Assembly (NCBI RefSeq): GCF_000350225.1
Contig: NW_005179382.1
Location: 1-64,000 of the forward strand
From: Chondrus crispus
Lineage: Eukaryota; Rhodophyta; Florideophyceae; Gigartinales; Gigartinaceae
DNA length: 64,000 nucleotides
Direction: 5' to 3'
The position numbers and the translations under genes are program-made. The notes below the pieces were generated by a model. The model searched no databases and was not told where the DNA came from. It was given only the letters and a program-made list of their open reading frames with translations. Positions 21,570 to 33,342 of the stretch are shown one piece after another (within the stretch, counting starts at the first letter, position 1; every line of letters starts with the position of its first letter).

Positions 21570-24500
21570 CGTGGTAGAGTGACTCTCAAGTGGTACAAGG
21601 ACACTGCTGACCTGCTCACGTGGAGAAGGGGGGGGGGGGGGGGGGGCGGTTGTAGAGGGCCCTACTGCACTTAACCTCTACCCAAGTTGGCTATATATAC
21701 AGTATACCCTACATACGGTATGTACAATACTGCACTACATTGGAAACGGCGCGGGATTACCAGAGGGGTTGATTGGCGGGAGGGAGGGAAGCGCGAGGAG
21801 GGGGGAAGGACATAGTACCTCTGCGTTTGCTAGGTTTGCTAGTTCGCTTGAGAATACCTGGCACCCTGGCACCAGGCAAGTGCATCCCATGTTACAGTAC
21901 TCTTGGTCCGAATTCCAAGCACGTGCCAGTGCCAATGAAAATAGCATGGAAAGAATGCCCGACGAGGAGGGGCACTCATCATTTTTATCTCTAAACTTAG
22001 ATCATTCTCAACTATTACTGGCGTATCTGCGCCTGTAAGTTGAATTGCTTATCTGCAACAAAACCTTGTTGCGAAATATCTCATCTCAAATTCGAATATG
22101 CATCTACTAATATACAGCAAGTTCATGCCACCTATGAAGCCCGCATCCAGCGGGAAAGGTATCCTTTCAAGGGAGGCACAGCTCCGCTGCTTTGTGTACA
22201 TTTGTGTGTTGCAACCGTGCGGTGTATCTGCTCAACCACTTACAGTACTGGGTGCTGAGGCAGAGATGCCGTGCTGTGCAGTGCAGTGCAGCATGTTTGT
22301 GTCAGGAGGGGTCGTTGGCAACGACTCGTTGCCGACTCAACAACGACACGTTCTGAGCGCGAAAAGAATCCCGCAGGCAGCGGTTTCACTGCACCGTACC
22401 TGCTGCTGGTCTACCTTTCACAGGGATACAGCTTGCGGCGCCACTGTCGCAGTGGAGCTGTGAAAATATGTTGCGTGAGAGAGTCCAAAATACCCTCGTT
22501 GGGCCTGGATGCAGTACGGTCGACCCGTAGACGAACCCTGTAAACAGGAAGAGGCGCGGGAAGAGATCTTGGAAGTGCTACATTGTATGAATGGCTGGCA
22601 GGCTTTGTGCCTACGTGGCAATGGCATGCATGCTTATGGACTGCAGTCTAATTTTCGGAGATTGCAGCAGCGCGGTAAGCCCCTAGTCTCCAGTTTAAGG
22701 CCTTTAACGAGCTCATTTAGGCTTAAAACACATATTAGCACCATGCAAGGGTCTACAGTATTGCGCATTACCCTAGGTAGTTTCTACACTATGACCCTTC
22801 ATGCGTGCATTGTGGTTGTGCGATATAAGGCCCATTTGTCCGGCATTGTCCCTCCCGTGTATGAAGTGTTTTCACATTGTAATCGTTGCGTCGCAAGGCA
22901 GACCACTCGGTTCGGAAACCCGCTTCCCGTTGTGCCCTTCAGCCCGTCCGCCAGAGTCTTTGAACCTCAAACAGCAAATTCCTTCTGTTATACATTTTCA
23001 AGTGCAGCCTCGCATCTTTCATGAGAGCCATACTGTACAGTACTACATTTGTGGGTACATTTGTGGGTGGAGATCTCTCAGCAACACTTTCCTCTACGTG
23101 TTGGCCTGCTGCAGCGCCCCATGATTTCTCTGGTGAACACATAGAGTACCCTGTCCTACCTCTTTCCGTGGCAATATTGAAAAATGTACGGCAAGCAGTG
23201 CGCATCTCGGTACTGTATTATATCGCGCCCCAAAAACTGCGAGGTACAGGGCGTCTTGGATTTTGCCTACGATGATAGAGTGTACTGCATCTGGCTTGCA
23301 TCTGGCTGCGGAGAGCTGATGATAAGCTGTTCTGAGGGCCATTCCATTCATCGTGATTGGCAATCACGCAATCACGCAATCACGTCAATAAATGGTGCCT
23401 GCTCCCTTGTGGTTGGTTGTTTATATTACGTTTCCTAAAAAATGGTCATGCTCATTAAGGAAATAAACAATCGACTTAAAATTAATCTTGTGCTCCAACT
23501 TGCAGAACGACGTTAAATTAATGTCGTGATTGCGTGATTGCTTGATTGCCAATCACGATGAATGGAATGGCCCTCAGGGCCTGAGACTACGGGAAATTCG
23601 AGACCATCAATTGTTGGGCTCTCCTCCTAGTTATCATACCCCAATTAATGGACTCCAAAGGGTCAAAATCGCAGATTTTTGTGGAAATTGATCGCCATTT
23701 TTGAGGTACTCACAGCACTCTGCCCTTTTGTATCGCTGCAGGGGGTTCTATGGGAATCTACAGAAACACCAATACGCAGCGACAAGCTTCCACAAACCAA
23801 CACAGCCTGTCCAGTTCACTGTAATTCCTGGGCGTAACGCTGCGTGACGTGGTCATAACCAGAACTGGGAGTGCAGGGCTCAAAGCACGTAAATCATATG
23901 CTACAGAGCACATCGCACAAACAGCAATTGTGCACTGGTGCCTTCTTCAGCTTGCATGTTCCAACAATCCAGACGATGGAACAGACACAAAAAAACAGAT
24001 CAGCTCTCGCGCCTGCATTAGATCTCGGCTTTGGATCCCCGCGTGCCACTACTTTCTTCCACCTTGTACAGGATTCTCGTTGTATCAAAGGTAAAAACAA
24101 AGCTAAATTTACGTCTCAGACCACGTATTGAGCCATGCCAGGGCCCTGATGAGGCGATTGCCGCTGATCGAGACTGATCAAATCAATATAACATGAATTT
24201 CGCAAACATTAAAATGAACTCGTACATTTGCACATGAACCCAGACGCAAGGTGCAACAGGCACTCTTCATCTCAAGTTGAGTTTAGTTGTGCGCAGACTC
24301 TCTCAATTTGAGCTGCTGATTCTGTGTCGTATGCTTATTTTAGTGTTCCTACAATTTCTTATCGGAGCCATCGCACTTGTCTTGTTCATTTGGTGTATAG
24401 GGTGGTGAGCAGAGAACTTGATCGTGAGAGTCGACAGCAGCGGCACCGGAAGGCGACAAGCCGACACGCACCGGAGTCTGTCGCCAGGGCAGCGGTCGGA

Positions 24501-24613
24501 CCACGCTTGGCGAGCACGACAGAAAAAAAGAAAAAGAACGACGGTTGGGGAGGCGTTCACGAGCACGGCCTTTCGCAGAGGTGCAAAGAAGTGAGACGCC
24601 CGGGTAGGGGGTG
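21570..24613. other. Gene-poor stretch
   Basis: No frame has a recognisable family. It includes a run of about 19 G at ~21630-21648, scattered GTACAGTAC-like words and the inverted-repeat element at 23332-23577. Confidence 0.5.
23332..23577. mobile_element. 246-bp MITE-like element with ~52-bp TIRs
   Basis: The left end CTGAGGGCCATTCCATTCAT... (23332-23383) is repeated in reverse complement at 23526-23577 with only one visible mismatch. The 140 bp interior is AT-rich and noncoding. I could not identify a clear target-site duplication, so the outer limits are approximate. It looks like a nonautonomous DNA transposon. Confidence 0.75.
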
Positions 24614-25249
24614 TCATGCGTCCCTAGCGAAGGCTGCGATCTCTGCGTCGAGCCCGGTTTCGTGTCCCTTCGCGGCGACTTGTACGGGGTGCGGCTCGGG
24701 GCCGGCGAAGCAGTGGTGGTCGCGGGACTCCTGCGCGGCGAAGTGCTCTGCGATCTGGAGTGAGGTCGCGAGGTCGCAGTCGGGCGGGGGCTGGGCGTGC
24801 CTCACGACGACGCCCTAGCGGAGTCTGCGGTGGAGGATGTTGAAGTCGTGCGAGACGGCGGGGTGCGGCGGGGCGGCGCGGGCAGGGAGTGCGACGAGGA
24901 GCGGGGATGTAGGGGGCTCGGTGTGTGCGGGGGCGTGTGGGTAGACGAGGACGAGGGCGTCAGCTGGGGGGCTGTGGCGGAGGCCGCTCTCGAGGCGGCG
25001 CAGCAGGGCGTAGAAGCGTGGTTGGGGGCGGCGATGGGGCGGCACAGGCGCATGTCGCACATGGCGTCGTCCAGCGGGAGGTCGTCCGTGATCATGACGT
25101 AGGCGAGGGCGGCGGTGACGCTGCGCAAGATTCCCTGGGTGCACAGGATGACGGCGGCGGTGCCGGTGCGGCGGGCGCGGTCGACGAAGGCCAGGATGAG
25201 CGGGAAGCAGGCCGGCAGGGCCAGGGCGGCCGAGGCCTGGATGCTACCG
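24614..25249 (-). pseudogene. Dual-specificity phosphatase, C-terminal half (broken)
   Basis: Minus-strand translation gives the core of a dual-specificity protein phosphatase. AFVDRARRTG leads into VILCTQGILRSVTAALAYVM, which contains the Cys and Arg of the HCxxGxxRS loop but has Leu where His is expected, and then LPLDDAM. The next expected segment, PRFYALLRRLESGL, is in another frame, so a frameshift lies near 25020. That frame then carries one TAG at 24815-24817 before an apparently natural C-terminus. The N-terminal half of a similar gene lies on the opposite strand at 25861-26322, sharing a 10-bp word at the breakpoint. It is probably inactive. Confidence 0.7.
25240..25249 (-). repeat. 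Breakpoint word CGGTAGCATC, first copy
   Basis: On the minus strand CGGTAGCATC marks the start of the phosphatase C-half. The same ten bases end the N-half at 26313-26322 on the plus strand. The word could be a target duplication or an inversion microhomology. Confidence 0.6.
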
Positions 25250-25389
25250 CATTCTAACTCACTCTTAAGAGCCGCGGATGCCCGCACCATCTTCGCATTC
25301 TCAACTGTGCCATGGCGACCAAAGCCCCTCCCAGCCCAGACACCTCCACTCCGGAGGTTTGTCCTTGTAAAGCGACGAGGCGCGCATAG

Positions 25390-25539
25390 AGTTCGAAGAG
25401 GGGTGCTTTGCGAGACGTAGAACAGCTGGAGATGGATAGAGAGGAACGGCGCAAAGAACGAGAAGAGGCCAACAACCTGAAGCTTGAAACATTCAAGCTT
25501 ATGATGGAGTCGTTCAAACAGCACAAGAAAACGCACTGA
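25390..25539 (+). pseudogene. Coiled-coil C-terminus, transposon-type protein remnant
   Basis: A 49-codon open segment ends in a strongly charged helix (EQLEMDREERRKEREEAN, then FKLMMESFKQHKKTH and a stop). Such Glu/Arg-rich helices with FxLMM endings are common at the C-terminus of DNA-binding proteins encoded by plant and algal DNA transposons. Everything upstream is closed by a TAG, so only the tail remains. The family assignment is inference. Confidence 0.35.
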
Positions 25540-25860
25540 CGGCTTCCGCCCCTTAGCCCCCCACACACTCCCATTGCCCCTTCCTTAAAGTTAAAAGTAC
25601 GACACCGCCCACACTCCCCACCGCATTCCCCTTCGCCCTGCTTACCGAACCCACTCGTCCGCCTCCAACCCCTTCCTCCGCTTCCCAGCCCCCCGCGCCA
25701 CCCCCGCCCTTACCTGGCTACTCCCGACACCCGCGCCCTCACAAGCATGCTACTCCACCCGCGCCTCGTTTACAAGGACCTTCTCAAGTACTCACAGCCC
25801 CGCTCCTAGATAGACTCCGCCAACAGCCTTGCGCCCCCAACCTCGTACTATCTTCCGCAT

Positions 25861-26322
25861 GTGCCTCCTCCACCCGCGGGGCCAAACGCAACCGCAATCA
25901 CCATCCCCGACTCCAACCTCCCTCCCAACCTCCGTCCCAATCTCCCTCTCATCCCCCCTCCCCTCCCCTCCGCCGATGCCCCTCCACCGACGCCCCTGCC
26001 GCCGCCCTCCCCGCCCCCGCCGCCCAAGGACACCAACACCAAGTCGTGCCCGCACCTCCCCGACGCGCTCAACCAGCCCCCGCCGCTGCCCCAGCCCTCG
26101 CTCCTCCGCCGCGGCTCCCTCGCCGTGCCCAAGCTCCCGCCGTTCGACCTGGACAGCCTCCCCTCGCCGTGCCTGCCCGCGCCGCAGTCCACCCCGCGCC
26201 GCCACATCCACGCCATCTCCACCTCGCTGTCGCGCTTCCGCCCGTACCTCTACATCGCCTCCGACCCTGTCGCGCGCGACCCGCCCGCGCTCCGGCAAGC
26301 CCACGTCTCACACGGTAGCATC
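25861..26322 (+). pseudogene. Dual-specificity phosphatase, N-terminal half (broken)
   Basis: A proline-rich leader (residues ~1-115) is followed by ISTSLSRFRPYLYIASDPVA and RDPPALRQAHVSH. This matches the start of dual-specificity phosphatase domains (pyLyiGs ... L ... gItHvln). Homology stops abruptly after VSH at the word CGGTAGCATC, and the following sequence (TGTTTGGCGCC...) is unrelated and AT-rich. The catalytic half lies inverted 1 kb away. Because the two halves were inferred by motif only, they could come from two paralogues rather than one gene. Confidence 0.6.
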
Positions 26323-26510
26323 TGTTTGGCGCCATTTTTATTTACACGTATTGATAAACGCTTTCAGTTTCTGCTTCACTAAACGGTCCGATTTCTGCAA
26401 CTTTGGTCATGCTGAGTTGCAGAATTCTGCAATACTGTAATTCTAGTTTCGGTTTCTTTGCATTTTAGTGGCAGAATTGCGGTGGCGCTATCCCTATTGT
26501 CCGACTTGAA

Positions 26511-27126
26511 ATGATAACCTCGGTAGCCGCTTTGATCCCCATCGTATTTGCCATTCGCGGTGATGGAGAGGACGATTTGCAAAAAGTAATTGAGACAGCG
26601 GAAGCAGGAAACACTAAAGCCCTTCAACAGTTATTTCAACAGCTTGTACAGTCGATTCCGCTTTGGTCGATTATTCTCTCCCTGGTGTTGATCGCCTATG
26701 TAACAGCTGTCACAGTTGAAGAAGTTGGGAAATGGCTTATTGCTCGCCGGTACATGGGTCTTGAATGTGTATGTGGCCAGGACGAGAGGAAAAGTCGGTT
26801 GTCGTGGCATCATGGCTTCTGCTTGTAAGGCGGCTCTCGGTTTCGCCACAATCGAGAATATTGGATACGTGTCGGGAATGGCAAAAGCGGCCTCACAAGA
26901 CGGTAGCTCAGAACTGTTCTGTGTTTTTCTTGGTCTCTTCCGAGGTCTTCTCGCTTTCCCAGTTCATGTCGGAACCCACTTATACGTCGCGATCACAGCA
27001 TCACAGAGACACATCTTCATGGACGACGTCAGCGTGCCGTGGGCTCTTTTTCATGCAATACTCTTTCATGGCACGTTCGATGTCCTTGCGTTTTTATCAG
27101 GAGCCTTTGTCGCTCAGATATTGTAA
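26511..27126 (+). pseudogene. PrsW-like intramembrane metalloprotease, frameshifted
   Basis: PrsW-family membrane proteases carry EExxK, FxxxE and HxxxD motifs in membrane helices. All three are visible: VEEVGKWLI, then GFATIENIGYV, then FPVHVGTHLYVAI and FHGTFDVLAFL. The first lies in the frame that opens at 26511 and the others in the frame ending at 27126, so a single-base shift is needed near 26790-26800. Either the gene is broken or a very short intron is present. Hydrophobic segments flank each motif. The 3' part of the gene and its downstream sequence are duplicated at 33793-34193. Association with mobile DNA is inferred from this duplication and the surrounding genes. Confidence 0.7.
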
Positions 27127-27304
27127 CCTGCTTAGATAGCCATGTTGGTACATGATCGGTAGTTCCGGGCGCTGCATTGGGAAGCACTGGGGCCCCCAAT
27201 GTGGAAGCCCTCAGGGAGAAGGCTCTCAGATGAGAAATGTACAGTAATTGGATTGTTTCCGAAAGATTTCGCAGCTAGTGAGTATGATAAGGAATTTTTT
27301 CCTG
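26905..27304 (+). repeat. 400-bp dispersed direct repeat, copy A
   Basis: It matches 33793-34193 at an offset of about 6888 with few substitutions and covers the PrsW C-terminus and ~175 bp downstream. The copies diverge abruptly at both ends. Confidence 0.9.
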
Positions 27305-27411
27305 ACTCAGCAGTGCAACGAACTGTGAGAGCAAATCAATAGAAGAAATAAGAGCCGAAGAGCTGATAACCGACCATAACTGCACCACCTCCATGCCATC
27401 ATAGCACCATA

Positions 27412-28497
27412 ATGGTCGAGAGCAAGAGAATTTCATTTCGATGTATTGGTGGCGCGGACAGGAAATACGATGCTCCTCCCGCGCTGTTGTATGCAAAATC
27501 CACACGAGAAATGTGGGGAACCTCCCTACAACAAAACGGCTTTGAGGGACTGTTCTTTCGAGATACCGTTTCTCTTGGTACCGATAACTGGGATGGAGAT
27601 AATGATAGGATGCAACTGTTCTTCAGATCTTACTGCGAACAGAAGGTGGAGAAAGACAAAGCCGAGTTTTTCGGTGTAAATCCTCCCCTCAATTCTCCAG
27701 ATGAACCAGGTATATTCACATTGAAGGAATATTCTTGGACACGGGCAACCGAAGTCATGTGCATGGTCACCAAGGCCGTTCTTGAAGCGACGGAGGAAAA
27801 AGTATTTACAATGACCACCCCACAGTTGTTTGTGTCTTCAAGAGCAGGCTTTGATCAAAGATATATGCTCGATATACCAGGGCTTGCGTATCGCTGTTTC
27901 TTTTTCTTAGGAACGGAGGGTGTCGACCGACAAGTTGACGAGGATTGGGAAATGGCGTTGAGTCCTTCTCAAGAATACGCGTTCATTTCAACGGGCGGTC
28001 CGGAAGCTACTCATGACTTGGGAATCTATAAGGCTTTAGGAACCACAGTTCTATTCACGGAGGCCTTACGTAAGTTTAAGATGTACACTGGAGATATTGT
28101 CATTGTAAGAGCGGACTGGCCGTTCACGGTAGATCTACCTATCGCCGCTAGAATGCCTAACGCGCGTATGTTGAGCTGGGTCATCTCTCGCAGTCATCCT
28201 ACCCCCACCAACCTAATCCCAAGTTTGTTAGAGAGCGTACAACATTATAGTTGTAAGCACGAAAAGGCGGATTCCATACATCACCAAGAAATGGAAGCAG
28301 TTCAAGAATATGTGGAGAAAAGCACAACCGCGATTTCCACACGACAAGCCTATCGGAACATGGAACGACTTCGCGTCACTCCTCAACTTTACAATAGGGA
28401 TGAAATCGGAAGTAGATTGGACAACGCTGATAACATACAGGATGTTCTCTCATGGTTAGACGAAGCATCTTACTCACCTCAGTCGCAGCACGAATAA
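27412..28497 (+). CDS. Hypothetical protein, 361 aa, likely mobile-element gene
   Basis: A long uninterrupted frame starting MVESKRISFRCIGG and ending with a TAA. The protein is mixed alpha/beta in composition with no signal peptide or membrane segment and no motif I recognise. Codon use is AT-richer than the LPMO genes and like that of the neighbouring PrsW, 30511 and Ulp1 genes. This suggests that it belongs to the same mobile element. It is the only one of that group still without an internal stop. Confidence 0.6.
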   Translation: MVESKRISFRCIGGADRKYDAPPALLYAKSTREMWGTSLQQNGFEGLFFRDTVSLGTDNWDGDNDRMQLFFRSYCEQKVEKDKAEFFGVNPPLNSPDEPGIFTLKEYSWTRATEVMCMVTKAVLEATEEKVFTMTTPQLFVSSRAGFDQRYMLDIPGLAYRCFFFLGTEGVDRQVDEDWEMALSPSQEYAFISTGGPEATHDLGIYKALGTTVLFTEALRKFKMYTGDIVIVRADWPFTVDLPIAARMPNARMLSWVISRSHPTPTNLIPSLLESVQHYSCKHEKADSIHHQEMEAVQEYVEKSTTAISTRQAYRNMERLRVTPQLYNRDEIGSRLDNADNIQDVLSWLDEASYSPQSQHE

Positions 28498-28732
28498 ACA
28501 CGCTTCGGATCTACTGCACATAGATAATTTTCAGTGCAATAGGGTGCGGACCTAGAACTGTACTGATTCTCCGGATTAGCCCCCACGAACTCATGGTTTC
28601 CGCAAGCGCAATCTTTTTTGTGTGAGGAGGCACTATGTTCAGCATTACACGTACTGTGATACCTTGGAGCCTGTGAATATAATACAGTAAGGCATTTATT
28701 TTATCGTGCTGTTGGGATTTTCGGCAACTCTC

Positions 28733-28860
28733 GGAGTCCCGTACGGCTCCAAACTTAGCACTGCAAAAACTCTCGGAGCCCGTTACGGCTTGTAACCACG
28801 CATTAGTTAAAAATTCTTCTGATTTTCGGGAGTCCAACTGTCGAAGCCCTATAGGGCTCC
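28733..28860. promoter_or_regulatory. Palindromic GGAGYCCxTAxGGCTCC cluster
   Basis: Three similar imperfect palindromes occur at about 28733, 28775 and 28843 (for example AAGCCCTATAGGGCTCC). Related copies lie just 3' of the genes ending at 32487 and 35279. Position at gene ends suggests a 3'-end or element-specific protein-binding signal. The remaining sequence between 28498 and 29063 holds no supported gene. Confidence 0.5.
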
Positions 28861-29063
28861 AAACGCAGCACTACAGTCATACTGCAATAGCGCTTGTCAT
28901 TTCCATTGCCCCACAGCCTTCCATCCAGCGCATGTGAGCCGTATACGAAAGCCTGGTTTAAAACGGTCTTTGTGTCTTCTTTCAGGGAGTCTTTCAAATG
29001 GGGGGCTGTATCAGGACCCTTTCACATAATATCGTTAAGTGTCAAACCCTTGCTCAGCAGGTC

Positions 29064-30207
29064 CTACCACTTCATCCTCGAGACAACTGAGCGTTTCGGT
29101 GCACAAAAGGTTCCGAGAGTAAGGACAGTCTCGTAATCGAGAGGTGCTTGAGCACCAAAAACCCCATCTAACACCCCAGCATCGGTAGGAGTAGAAGTCA
29201 AATCCTTGTCGGTTTTCTGAAAGCGGTCTTCCGGGAGCTCGAGCCCGAACAGATAGTGTGCTTCGCGCGACCGTGGAAGTGCCAGGCCGGGAACTAGCTC
29301 AGATGAGACACCCGGAATGTCTGGAGGTGTCTCAACTCTGGAGTTATAGTACAGAACTCGTCTCACATGTAGATGGATGCTGTGTAGATCTCCAGTCGCA
29401 TATTTGTTACCGTCCTTCGTAACTGGCAAAACCCAAAGCTGCTATTCACCAGGCTTGCCATGACCAGGGGAAATTGACACAATTTGCCAAACAAACCCTC
29501 TGCCCAGTAGCGAAACTACCTTTGATGAGAAGAAGCCCATCGTAGAGCCGCGACAAGTATCTGTTACAAAATTCTCCGGAACGTAGTCTGGAGGAGATGT
29601 CCAGCCTACCTTACGACGTTTGCGAGCAGATGTGATTCCAAATCGAACTGCAAATGATGCCCTACCGAACTTACCTTCATTCGCCGCAGCTTCGCAAATT
29701 GCTTCTTCTTCTGGCTCATCTTCCATGACCGCTTCACTGTGCTGCCTCTTCAACCCGCTGCGGTACACGCGAGCGGCACGCTGCGCCCGCCAAATTTTCT
29801 TGGCATATCGCAGCCAGCAGCATAGTCATCTTGTTTGTTTAGATGATTTGTAGCAAATGGTCTCTTGTCTCTACTTCAGGTTCCCTTGGATCCGACGCCC
29901 TACTCCGAAATGCGAGTCGTACGCCCTTCGCTCGAGACTTCTTGGACATACGAGAAGCCGCGTTTGCTTCACGCACACGTCTAGTAACAACGGCTCGCGC
30001 TTTCAGGTTCGCAATTTTCGCAGCTGTCCAAGAGCTAAGAGGCATGTCCTTGATGTCATCCATGCAAAGCTTCTCGGTGTACATGATGTTGTCCAATAGC
30101 AAATTGCGGACTCCTGGAATGGCCTTCTCGCCCTTGGGCATAGATTTGAAGAACGCCATAACAGACTGCTGCTTCCTCTTGTCTTTGAGCTCGCGGCAAT
30201 TCTCCAC
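29064..30207 (-). pseudogene. Hypothetical nuclear-type protein, interrupted
   Basis: Reading on the minus strand, a 122-codon basic segment (29839-30207) is followed, in a different frame, by 29442-29768 and 29064-29429. The last two are in the same frame, separated only by a TAG at 29442-29444. The middle part contains a basic nuclear-localisation-like stretch (SARKRRKVGW) and an acidic cluster (EDEPEEEA). No domain is recognised. Either an intron near 29770-29840 joins the first part or it is a separate protein. It is convergent with the gene at 27412-28497 and divergent from that at 30511. Confidence 0.4.
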
Positions 30208-30510
30208 GAGCCAAGCCGGGTACTGTACTTATGTCGTACATCGTACAAGCTCTGGTTACCCTTCGAAGGGTACCTCAAAAGTTTTTACACGTGTGAGAAT
30301 TTCAAATTATTTCAATGCCCACAGCGCCCGTTCCCATGGCTTATTGAAAATGACTCGAGCTCCAACTCGGAACTCATCCCACACCATCTCATTCTCATGC
30401 CACACGCATCTCTACACTTCCCTTCAGTGCACATCTCTTATTACTGCACTTCTATTTACCGCATCCCTCCCACCTCGCAACGAATTCCATGCTCCCTACC
30501 CTCACCAACT

Positions 30511-32487
30511 ATGGAACCAACCGTTCCCATCGACGGGAGCGAAGTGGGCGTCAATGATGACAGTCTCATGAACATCGCTCTACACATCATCCGAAGCGTG
30601 AAGGCCAGTCCACCCGTATTCTATCCAACCCGTACGATACAACATCTTCCCGGGCATGAATCCTTGTTGCGTCCAGTTGATATGGTCGATGTCATATTAA
30701 TTGGAGGCGACATTCTTCGAATGGGATATCGCATGAACGAACCTGTTGTAGTTACACCGCCGTTCCCGAAACTGGGATTACCGCAGTATATAATAGGTGG
30801 GAACCACCGTTCGACATCCTGTCGAGATTCCGGGTTAGTATTGATCCCGACACAGCTTGTTCGCCAGAAAGACATCGTATATCTTTGCAACGTTTTGGCA
30901 AACACTGCTGGTGATGCAATACGTGTTTCTGATGTCCTGGCCGATTCGAGAACAACTGCTGTTCCCTTGTCACAACTGGCGCGTCAAAATATGGAACGCT
31001 ACGTCTCATTACTACACAGTGTTTTCAGTCTTCTAGTGATCGCTAATCATCAGAGAGAACCTTCCCCTAGGTCGACTAAGACGTTACAAGATGTCGCTCT
31101 CATTCGAACACGAATCAATGTCTATCAATTCGGAGTACAGTCAGGAAACAGGACGAGATGGTCTCAAATTTACGGTGGAGTCGAATTCGTTCGCAAAAAA
31201 ATGTTTGGGAACTCCGCTCTCTCCAACAGTGACAAGGTGCACTTCCTCTTAAATGGCGCGCATAGTCACAGATATCAGAACAAGCTCCTCAAAGGATCTC
31301 ACAAGCTCATTGAGTCTCAGCTGCCCGTACACATGCCAGAATTAGGTGACAGACAGTCCCTACTGGATCTCTTGATGTACTGGGAATTCAAAGGCTACAT
31401 GCCGGCATTCCTCAAAAGTCATCTCCAACTTCTCGGAGAGCTTTCCAACTCTATGTTACGTGAGATAGTCTCCCGTTCTATAAAGAGCATCGCGGAAGAC
31501 ATTGCGAGAATAGAGAGCAATGGCGGAGAGAACGGGTGGATCGGATTATCGCAGGCCCCTTTCAACAATGCAGCGAGAAAGGAATTCCTCCCATCTCGTA
31601 ACACGCAGATCGCTTTGCGTGATATGAAGACGGACTCACGGCCTGCCAGAAACGTCCCTGCCGTTGACTATCATGAGCGTGCGACCTCTGGGTCGAAAAA
31701 GCGTCGCAGGAACAGGAAACCAGCGAAGAAAAAGAAGGCCAGGAGGGAAGTAAGCTCCGAATCAGGCACCGAAAGCGATTTCGAGTGGGAGTACGATGAC
31801 GCCGCTAGTGAACAAAGAACTGATGGGGCAGAGCCGGAAGTGCATGTTGAACAAGAAATTGAAGGGGCACAGGCGGACGTAGATGAGGCGGGTGTACAAG
31901 AGAAGGAACGGGGTGAGCTGGACATCGCCGACCAGGAAAGTCAAACAACATAAGACCTTTCCGAGGCCACTTCAAAGCAACCTCCCAGCAATTCCCTTCG
32001 AACAACGGACGCAGATGAACATCACTACCAACGGCAACGGATCCCCAAGCTTTCCACACTTGGAAACCCAGGCAATACGGTCACCAGAGACGATGCCGAT
32101 GTTCAATCGACTACATTCATGCAACTCCGCCTTCAGCTGGAGAAAGCAATACGCGAGAAGAAGGAAGCAGAAGCCTCTCTTTTATTCCAAGCTGAAAAGC
32201 TACATAAAGAGAAAGAGGAATCTATTGAAAATAACAATAAAACTTTTATCAAAAACTTGAGAAAGGAGAACGAGGCCCTCAGAACAAAGACACAGGACAA
32301 CGATGAGATCAGGAAGCTTCGGTTAGAAAACGAGAATCTCCGCAAACAAATGGGGACGCAGAACACTGACGATCTAGGACGCTCTTCTCGTGCTCGTGTG
32401 CCCAGCTTGAAATCTCTAGAAAGTATGTCAAAAGCGAAACTGGCACAGCTTCGCGAAAGGATAGAACAGATATTGAAGGAGAAATAA
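30511..32487 (+). pseudogene. Unknown nuclear-type protein with coiled-coil end, one in-frame TAA
   Basis: From MEPTVPIDGS the frame runs 480 codons to a TAA at 31951-31953, then stays open in the same frame for another ~178 codons to 32487. The first part is globular with no recognised domain. It ends with a lysine-rich nuclear-localisation stretch (KKRRRNRKPAKKKKARRE) and a long acidic tail. The part after the stop is a heptad-rich coiled coil (LQLEKAIREKKEAEA ... LRLENENLRKQ) ending in a natural-looking basic helix. The simplest reading is one ~660-residue protein with a recent nonsense mutation. Two separate proteins cannot be excluded. It is probably a mobile-element gene. Confidence 0.5.
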
Positions 32488-32500
32488 ATACCCCTCAGTT

Positions 32501-32517
32501 GTCCCTATAGGGCTTCC
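32501..32517. promoter_or_regulatory. Palindromic CCCTATAGGG motif 3' of a gene
   Basis: GTCCCTATAGGGCTTCC lies 14 bp after the stop of the coiled-coil reading frame and resembles the cluster at 28733-28860. Confidence 0.45.
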
Positions 32518-32722
32518 GAACGAAAATGTGAAATACCAAAAAAATTGCACAGACCTACTCGATCTGTTTGAAAAAAGTGTGATTCCGAAAATGTTTTCGT
32601 CACAATAGTAGTTTACGCCTAGACAATTCTCGAAATAAAGCGGAAAAGTGAGCTGTTACAGAAAACCCAACTGCAATACATGTGAGCAATTCGATGCTCA
32701 TTTGGCGCCACCTCGGGGCGGT

Positions 32723-33250
32723 TCAAAGTTTGAACCTCAAACTCCTTGCAAGAATGAAGAAGCCGTCGACCAGGGCGGGGTCGATGACGGAGCACGTGTA
32801 CACAGCGGCGGCTTTGTACCCGCTCTCGGCATCTCCCGGCAAGACGGCAATATTGTACTGTGTGGGTCGGAGAAACGGGGCGTACTGGACGTGCAAGTGC
32901 GGCGGCTGCTCGCCGACGCGCCTTTCCGCAAGCGCGCGCTGACACTGCAGGCGGGTCTCCCCCTGCGGCATCTGCCAGCTGAGGACGTTGACGGTGCCGT
33001 CTTGGAGCAGGGTGAAATTGGCGGTGACACAGCGGTTGGTCGACAGGACGACGGCGTCGCCCGCGGCGTATATCTGGTACCACTTTCCGTTGTACTGCTC
33101 AAAGTCGAAGTCAGCGACGACCGGCGGCGAGGTGCAAAAGGCCTCCAACGGGGCGCGCGGGCCCACGCAGTACACTGGGGTGGCGGCGGTTGCGGGTGGG
33201 GCGAAAAGCGCGAGAAACGGGAGGGCGTGGAAGGCGACTCGGAGGTGCAT
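32723..33250 (-). pseudogene. Secreted lipocalin, C-terminally truncated
   Basis: A signal peptide (~1-22, MHLRVAFHALPFLALF...) is followed by the lipocalin first conserved region FDFEQYNGKWYQIY with the invariant Gly-x-Trp. The strand pattern resembles apolipoprotein D-like lipocalins, binding small hydrophobic ligands in the extracellular space or a plastid lumen. Similarity continues to VDGFFILAR near residue 165 and then stops. The last six residues and the stop derive from unrelated AT-richer sequence beginning near 32740. The family normally has a further strand or C-terminal helix, so the product is probably unstable. It lies between two copies of PrsW-element sequence. Confidence 0.7.
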
Positions 33251-33342
33251 GACGTGCGGTGTATCGTTCCGTGCAGGCGTGGCAAAGATTGCGTGGCGTC
33301 GGTATGTGAAAGTCAGCCCAGCGGGGCATAGTGGAGCATTGG

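Noticed and set aside
20742..21674. 310-codon frame antisense to the DUF2135-like gene
   Set aside because: Shadow frame rich in His/Pro/Arg. The minus strand has the signal peptide and the W-D-x-x-x-D-L-D-L motif.
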